From: Diphasiastrum complanatum
Taxonomy: Eukaryota; Streptophyta; Lycopodiopsida; Lycopodiales; Lycopodiaceae
Assembly (NCBI GenBank): GCA_029204225.1
Contig: CM055104.1
Span: forward strand, 54,602,538 to 54,666,537
DNA length: 64,000 bases
Reading direction: 5' to 3'
Shown here: piece by piece, positions 60,136 through 64,000 of the stretch
Numbering within the stretch: position 1 is the stretch's first letter
Layout: each line of letters opens with the position of its first letter
Notes under the pieces: generated by a model
Seen by the model: only the letters and a program-made list of their open reading frames with translations
Told to the model about the DNA's origin: nothing
Database searches by the model: none
Program-made: the position numbers and the translations under genes

Positions 60136-61860
60136 CTCCCCCTTAATGAGGACCTTGTAACTTTCTGATTACTTAAACAACTTTTGACATCTATTATGAC
60201 TCTTTAATTTAGGGTCTTAAATTTTTTTTTTGCAGCCATGGATTGTGTTTATGAACATTGGTGGATCTCCCTCTAAAAGTTGCATCGTGGAGCCACAATG
60301 AATGTTACTTTTCAGTACTCCCTCTCAATATGGATCTAGGAGCCAGAATATGAAAAAAATGTATATGCTTTAGCTGTAGTGACTCTAAGCTAAAAACATA
60401 ATTCTTAATCACTAGTGAAGGACTAGTTCTAGAAGCAATGTATCACCTGCTACTCCAAGAATAAATGCCTTAAAAAGTCTTAAGTTGCATTTGTTAAAAC
60501 TTGAAAAAAAAAAGACAAGCTAACCAAATAGGCAAATGCAAGCCTTTGAACGTTTTTCTCATAAAAGAGTTGTGGCTGCATTTTGATGAAACAAGTTGGA
60601 CTAAATGGAAAATGCTCGCATCAAGTAGTCACAATAAAGAATTGTATTTACCTCATAATAATCTTGTTTGGGTCGGATAGTTTGAATTACATTGGAATGT
60701 GTAAATAGACTACTACTTGAAAAATAGACTAAAACAAACTTGTAGCCTTCTTGCAATGAATATGAAAACAATATCATAGTAGTTTTCATCACAATAAAAT
60801 TGACAACTCCTTGAGAAATTGAGGAATGTAACCTCTTTTTGTTGATGATAAGGAATGAAACCTTTTGCTGTTGATGAGGGAATGAAATCGTTTTTGATGT
60901 TGGTGAGTGCTTGAGTATTGAACCTATCAGGGGAGATGTTACTGCAAAGCCCTAAATTGCAGTAGAGGTTGAAGATCGAAATAGAGCTTCAGGAATAAAT
61001 GCCATAAATATGGCTGAAAACTAGTCTTTTTAAAACTTAGTTAAATCAAGTTACCCAAATAGGCTAACACATGTTATAAGTTTAGTCATGAAAAACTATA
61101 GTTGTAATTAAATCTTGATGAAACAAGTTGACCTAAATGGCAAGAATTGGTGTATGGCAAATAGACATTGCCATAAAGGTTTGTGAACCTAGGATCTTAA
61201 AAGAATTATGACTCTGACATTGATGAGAATAAAATCCAATAATATGAGGAATGTAATCTCTAGGAAATTATACTTCCTTCGATCACGAGTCTTCAAGAAC
61301 TAGACCTACCCTAAACAAATGTCAATAAAAACTTTATGTTTAGTAGAATTTGTAAGTGGAATGAACCAGCTTCATGTTGTCATGACCATATGTGAACCCA
61401 TCATCTTGATAATTTTGAGGAATGAAACTTCTTTGACTTTGATATTGATGTGAACAAAATCCATTAAAATGATGAATCAATCTTTGAGGAATAGAAACTT
61501 TTCGATTAGGAGTCTTCAAGAGTTGGACTTGCCATAACAATATGTCAATAGAAATCTTCATGTGCTGTATAGTTTGTAGGTTTGAAGTTGAAATAAAGCT
61601 GCCATATGGATAGTGCTTCTGTTGAAACTGAAAGTCGAAATAGGATTCCAAATGCATTGGTTGAAATACTTGTTGGAACAAGATCCTCTACGGAATTATC
61701 ATGAAAATGGTAGAAGCTCACGATCGGATTGGGAACATAAGCTTCATGCAGTTTGATGGGCTTTCGAGACCACATTCAAAGTGAGTATTGGACAAACTCC
61801 ATTTCAAAAGAGGTCTCCAAATACCTTCTTGATGATATGCAGCTTGCAATATTAAAGATA
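60136..61860 (-). mobile_element. Very degraded copia pol, minus strand
   Basis: Only fragments such as LECGLESPSNC-like sequence near 61740-61780 hint at the integrase end of copia pol. Most of the stretch is unreadable as protein. The call rests mainly on the LTR start at 60135. It is an old fossil with many breaks. Confidence 0.3.
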
Positions 61861-63770
61861 TGAAAATCTTAAACAATGATTTTTGCTACTATACAAAAAC
61901 CTGGCTCTGTGACTTGTCAAAGTCACAGGTGCAACTCTTCTGATTTCTCTTGAATGAAAGATGAATGAGTGAATGGAATAACCTATTGATAGGTTGTCAA
62001 CACTAAGAGAAAAAATGTTCAATTAAGATTGTTTTAAAACTCAATAGTCAAAATAGAAAACTTGAAATAGGTTCAAGAGATAAATGACAGTCATCAAAAA
62101 TAGAAGGCCGCTACATGATCACATCATTATTTGAAACCATTATGAAAGGTTGTTAACAAAATTTAAAAGATTAGGTGTATATATATCTATAGAGATAGAG
62201 ATGGATGTTGGAATGAGGGTAGAGATGGATCTTGGAATGAGGATAGTGAGAGAGGGAGAGTAATTTGAATTTGGAGTGGGCCCATTAGATGCATGCATGG
62301 GGAGGAGGGCATGCATGCTTTTGCCCATACATGCATCCTCCTCCCCATCTATTTTTAGTTAGAAAAAGCTCATGTATGGGTGAGAGGAGGAGCATGCATG
62401 GTGCACCCATACCCATGCGCAAAAGTGTACGTAAGTTTAAATCAGTGTTGGGTGGGTATCACTATTTTAAATACCAGCCTGGTCATGGTATTGAAGTACT
62501 CTGCATTTTCTAATACCAGGCGGATCTATGGTATTAAAAAAAATAAGTTTTCTATTACTAGTCGGGTATGGACATAGACATAATTTACAAACTTCAAACT
62601 GGTATGAATCGAACTGGTATCGCAAAGATAATACCACCCAATCATAAACCCGGGTATAGATAGTTAGAATTTTATTGTTAAAAAAATAAAATGGTGCAAC
62701 GAAGGCACTGTGCTTATAATTACAAGTTACAAGCCCTGTTCTTGTCTGAAAAAGGAGGCATTTAATGGAGTTTTGCTAATTCATTTTGAATATTATTTAT
62801 GAGCTCGACTTGATTAATTTATTACGTGCAATTAATTCAGCCTGGATTTAACAGATTCAGCTAGGCATTTTCTCCCTATCTAATTATGTTGATATGCATC
62901 ATTTATACTTGCTCAGATTAAGGAGTTAAACTCAATGATTCAAAGAGAATGTGGTTTCTACAGTTTTTTGGCATAGTTAATTACAGTTTCAGGGGCATTG
63001 AAGCTGGATTTAGGAAAGATATTCTAATGAAGTTTGAAGGTACTACTAAGTCATGTACATTTACATGTAAGATAATTAATTATTTTGGGCAGCAATCACT
63101 GTAACACTTAAAGCACTTTCATCTCCTTTAACAACAACATCAACCGACTAAAGCTCATCATCCAAATTGACAACTACAAGTAGTAAATTAAATGTAGACG
63201 CAAGAAATACAAAATGCAAATTTCAAACATTATAAATCAAATTTCTTTTAGAAACATTTCTCATCACTTGGGTACATAATTCAAGAAAAAAATAGGTAGA
63301 TGATGCCATTCATCAGTTGTAACTTTTTTACGTATATTGTATACTCATCTTTCAGTGCATAGCTTGAAAGAGACAACAAAGCATGCTTTATCATTTGTCT
63401 CAATTAACAGATATACAAACTATCACAACAAAATTTTAGCTTATTGCATTGTTGTAGCTTTAAGCTCTACCATGAGGTGCTCCTAGGCCCGTTTAGATTC
63501 CAGAAGTCCTCCAGATGCCATATGATTCACAGCGAACAGGCGTAGCATGTTAACAGACTTATTGAATTAAATTATTGCTAGAATAAAAAGGTCAAAAGTC
63601 AAAACAAAAAAACCTAAATTGAAATCCAAACCTCAAATCCCAAAAAGTGCATGGTGATGTTACAGTAAGCAACAAATCCATTCCTTGTTTAATAGCAAAC
63701 CTGCAAGCACAAATTCTGCAATCTATATTTAAATAGTGAATAAGCCAATATATGATCATGATAACATTTC
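61861..63770. other. AT-rich stretch without a supported gene
   Basis: No gene or RNA. An inverted repeat around 62289-62350 (GGGGAGGAGG against CCTCCTCCCC with CATGCATG between) could form a hairpin. Confidence 0.5.
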
Positions 63771-63778
63771 TACACTAT

Positions 63779-64000
63779 TGGTGATGACAAGAACCTGCGT
63801 TGTACAGCAACATGCCCACCCATCGATGAAAGTTGCTTTATTTGTTGGATTATAAAAGTTGTTTGCAAACTTATCAACACAAGTTCTACTAGAGCAAATC
63901 CATACACTAATTGTAGTGACAAGAACTTGCACTATACATCATGCGCAACCATTGATGAGAATGCTTCTTAAGCTGGATTTATGAAAAGATTGTTTGCAAA
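63779..64000. repeat. Diverged tandem duplication at window end
   Basis: Two copies of roughly 90 bp, 63779-63870 and 63914-64000, share GTGACAAGAACTTGC, ATCGATGA-like and TTGTTTGCAAA words at a spacing of about 135 bp. The second copy may continue beyond the window. Confidence 0.7.

Overview
The window reads as nuclear DNA of a land plant with a large, repeat-rich genome. Evidence for a plant: a plastid-type J20 DnaJ co-chaperone, a six-EF-hand membrane protein of the plant CREC-like kind, many Ty1/copia elements with tRNA-Met primer sites, and a plant L1-type ORF1 (DUF4283 plus zinc knuckle). Long introns, dense nested retroelements and a LINE with a restriction-like endonuclease suggest a non-angiosperm such as a fern or gymnosperm. 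That last step is inference with low confidence.

Three host genes are supported. (1) 13929-15026 (+): a two-exon gene for a 227-residue protein with a signal peptide and a C-terminal membrane helix; family not recognised. (2) 37807-51602 (+): a six-exon gene for a 389-residue EF-hand protein, with every splice junction in phase; intron 5 is 8.5 kb and houses an antisense copia element and a further gag fragment. (3) 57132-58315 (+): a two-exon J20-like chloroplast J-protein whose single intron appears to be GC-AG, preceded by five G-boxes and a TATA box.

The rest is mostly transposon debris. 1-9.7 kb: a copia element whose two LTRs now face each other, best explained by an inversion, sitting in an older sequence that encodes a coiled coil. 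9.7-10.6 kb: tail of a minus-strand copia element with an 82-bp tandem repeat. 10.6-12.5 kb: a minus-strand LINE copy carrying a short copia integrase-zinc-finger segment. 16.4-23.0 kb: a pair of 255-bp direct repeats enclosing degraded minus-strand coding sequence of unknown family, with a CT/GC-rich tandem repeat inside. 24.4-26.5 kb: LTR, primer site and gag of another LTR element, probably Ty3/gypsy. 28.4-33.1 kb: a plus-strand copia relic tail-to-tail with a minus-strand one. 33.5-36.2 kb: a plus-strand copy of the same LINE, with zinc finger, part of RT and a clear restriction-like endonuclease. 54.1-55.8 kb: an L1-type ORF1 on the minus strand. 59.3 kb: a 78-bp tRNA-derived retroposon with a perfect 17-bp target duplication. 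60.1-61.9 kb: a decayed copia tail on the minus strand.

The host genes show no evident joint pathway. The points most worth following are the RLE-type LINE family, the tiny tRNA retroposon, the inversion-split copia element, and the GC-AG intron and repeated acceptor-like motif of the J20 gene. All claims rest on reading the sequence; no database search was run.
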